From Neorhizobium populisoli (lineage in GTDB: Bacteria; Pseudomonadota; Alphaproteobacteria; Rhizobiales; Rhizobiaceae), in contig NZ_JAHYCB010000002.1 of the NCBI RefSeq assembly GCF_019430945.1, forward strand, positions 1 to 64,000: DNA of 64,000 bases. The letters are read 5' to 3'. Position numbers and translations under genes: made by a program. Of this stretch, positions 62,724 to 64,000 are shown piece by piece. Numbering within the stretch: the first letter of the stretch is position 1; every line of letters starts with the position of its first letter. Below the pieces are notes generated by a model, which saw nothing but the letters and a program-made list of their open reading frames with translations, was not told the DNA's origin and ran no database searches.

Positions 62724-64000
62724 ATGACGGAAGCGGCTGTCCTCGACGCAGTCAACGGCGGCAAGCTGGCTCAGCTTGCCGGGCTGGCGGCGCGTTATTC
62801 CGATCCTGCATTTTCCATTGCCCATGGCGGTCATGTCAGGACCATCGCGGCAGGCCACTACACTGTGGCCGGCCTTTCCAAGCATGTACGCCTCGGCGAA
62901 TTCGTCGCACATCGCAGCGCGACGGGCATTCATCTCGGCGAAGTCGTCCGCGTCGAACCGGATATCATCTATGTCTGCCCGATCGAACCGGGCGAACCGA
63001 TCGGTATCGGCGATACCGTCATTCGCAAGGGCGCCTTCCGCGTGGCGCCCGACAATAGCTGGTGCGGCCGCACGATCAACTCGCTCTGCGAGCCGATCGA
63101 TGGCCGGGGACCGCTCAGCAAGGGCTTCAATCCGCGCTCGATCGCCAATACGGCGCCGCCGTCAATGACCCGCAGCCGCGTCGAAACCGGCTTCAAGACT
63201 GGCGTCCGCGCCGTCGATATCTTCGCGCCGCTTTGCCTCGGCCAGCGTCTCGGCGTCTTCGCCGGTTCCGGTGTCGGTAAGTCGACGCTTCTGTCCATGC
63301 TGGCGCGCGCCGATGCCTTCGACAAGGTGGTGATCTCGCTGGTCGGCGAACGTGGCCGCGAAGTGCGCGAATTCATCGAAGACACGCTCGGCGACAACAT
63401 GTCGAAGTCGATCGCCGTCGTTGCGACCTCCGACGAAAGCCCGATGCTGCGCAAGATGGCGCCGCTTGTGGCGATCACCATTGCCGAACATTTCCGCGAT
63501 CAGGGCGACAACGTCCTTTTCATCGCCGACAGCATCACCCGTTTTGCCCATGCGATCCGCGAAGTAGCCGTTGCGGCCGGCGAGCCGCCGATCGCGCGCG
63601 GTTATCCGGCTTCCGTCTTCACCGAACTGCCGCGGCTTCTCGAGCGCGCCGGTCCCGGCGTCGAAGGTGCCGGCACGATCACCGCGATCATCTCCATCCT
63701 CGTCGATGGCGACAACCACAACGATCCGATCGCCGACTCGACGCGCGGTATTCTGGACGGCCATCTGGTGCTCGACCGCTCTCTGGCGGACGAGGGGCGC
63801 TATCCGCCGATCAACCCGCTCTCGTCGATCTCACGTCTGTCGCGTAAGGCCTGGACTGACGATCAGGAGAAGCTGGTCTCGCGCCTGAAGTCGCTCATTC
63901 ATCGCTACGAAGAAACCCGCGACCTGCGCCTCATCGGCGGCTATCGCGCCGGTTCCGATCCCGACCTCGACATGGCGATCAAGCAGGTACCCGTCATTTA
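62724..64000 (+). CDS. fliI: Flagellum-specific ATPase FliI, 3' end outside window
   Basis: ATG 62724 (MTEAAVLDAVNGGKLAQLAG) is preceded by AAGGAAGGAG; 425 codons are visible before the edge. Walker A GSGVGKST is at residues 181-188, the catalytic/Walker B region VLFIADSITRFAHAIREVA and GERGREVREFIE follow, and VEGAGTITAIISILVDGDN is the FliI/F1-beta landmark. It energises flagellar export. Family proteins are a little longer (~460 residues), so only the C-terminal tail is missing. Confidence 0.94.
   Translation, partial: MTEAAVLDAVNGGKLAQLAGLAARYSDPAFSIAHGGHVRTIAAGHYTVAGLSKHVRLGEFVAHRSATGIHLGEVVRVEPDIIYVCPIEPGEPIGIGDTVIRKGAFRVAPDNSWCGRTINSLCEPIDGRGPLSKGFNPRSIANTAPPSMTRSRVETGFKTGVRAVDIFAPLCLGQRLGVFAGSGVGKSTLLSMLARADAFDKVVISLVGERGREVREFIEDTLGDNMSKSIAVVATSDESPMLRKMAPLVAITIAEHFRDQGDNVLFIADSITRFAHAIREVAVAAGEPPIARGYPASVFTELPRLLERAGPGVEGAGTITAIISILVDGDNHNDPIADSTRGILDGHLVLDRSLADEGRYPPINPLSSISRLSRKAWTDDQEKLVSRLKSLIHRYEETRDLRLIGGYRAGSDPDLDMAIKQVPVI

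Overview
The window reads as chromosomal DNA of a Rhizobiaceae alphaproteobacterium (Rhizobium, Agrobacterium or Neorhizobium type). The evidence is the high-GC codon use, the fixNOQP/fixGHIS set next to a hybrid FixL-like kinase, a bcsN-bcsA-bcsB cellulose locus, and the order icpA-cheS-cheY1-cheA-cheW-cheR-cheB-cheY2-cheD-cheT-fliF-visN-visR followed by flhB, fliG, fliN, fliM, motA, flgF and fliI, which is the arrangement known from Sinorhizobium, Agrobacterium and Rhizobium. No tRNA, rRNA, CRISPR array or transposase was seen. The species is not determinable from the sequence alone.

Layout. (1) 1-2027: an accessory, visibly more AT-rich stretch of tightly packed small genes on the + strand. 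They comprise a small helix-turn-helix protein with a 50-bp tandem duplication at its 5' end, a 45-aa basic protein, at least three very small proteins sharing a [GS]-[FY]-[LM]-x-T-P-x-I motif, and a 210-aa membrane-anchored coiled-coil protein translationally coupled to the last of them. (2) 2028-11795: a LysR regulator divergent from a peptide-type ABC transporter (two permeases, two ATPases, binding protein), then a CocE/NonD-type hydrolase and a CapA-type protein. (3) 11800-26767: a low-oxygen respiration block with an OmpR-type regulator (FxkR-like), an FNR/FixK regulator, a hybrid FixL-like haem-PAS kinase, a GST, an orphan ORF, hemN, fixGHIS, a ribbon-helix-helix protein and fixNOQP. 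FixK/FNR-type palindromes sit before fixN, fixG and hemN, and a weaker one before the orphan ORF. (4) 26828-34749: rhizobial intergenic inverted repeats, a spermidine/iron-type ABC transporter, an adenine-deaminase-like amidohydrolase, an OYE-type flavoenzyme and a 3-methyladenine DNA glycosylase. (5) 34757-43190: the cellulose operon bcsN-bcsA-bcsB with a divergent TPR protein (BcsK-like); bcsZ is not here. (6) 43336-64000: a structured leader RNA candidate, the main chemotaxis operon, fliF, the master regulators visNR, and flagellar motor, switch and export genes on both strands, ending inside fliI.

How the genes work together. Region 3 looks self-contained: the haem-PAS kinase senses oxygen, the FxkR-like regulator probably acts at GTTAC repeats upstream of fixK, and FixK activates the high-affinity cbb3 oxidase (fixNOQP), its copper/assembly factors (fixGHIS) and anaerobic haem synthesis (hemN). 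Regions 5 and 6 juxtapose sessility (c-di-GMP-responsive cellulose synthase) and motility (chemotaxis, flagella). The predicted structured RNA lies exactly between them.

The least explained parts are the small-protein cluster at 363-1873, the leader RNA at 43336-43428, and the orphan ORF at 16307-16843 with a possible FixK site.
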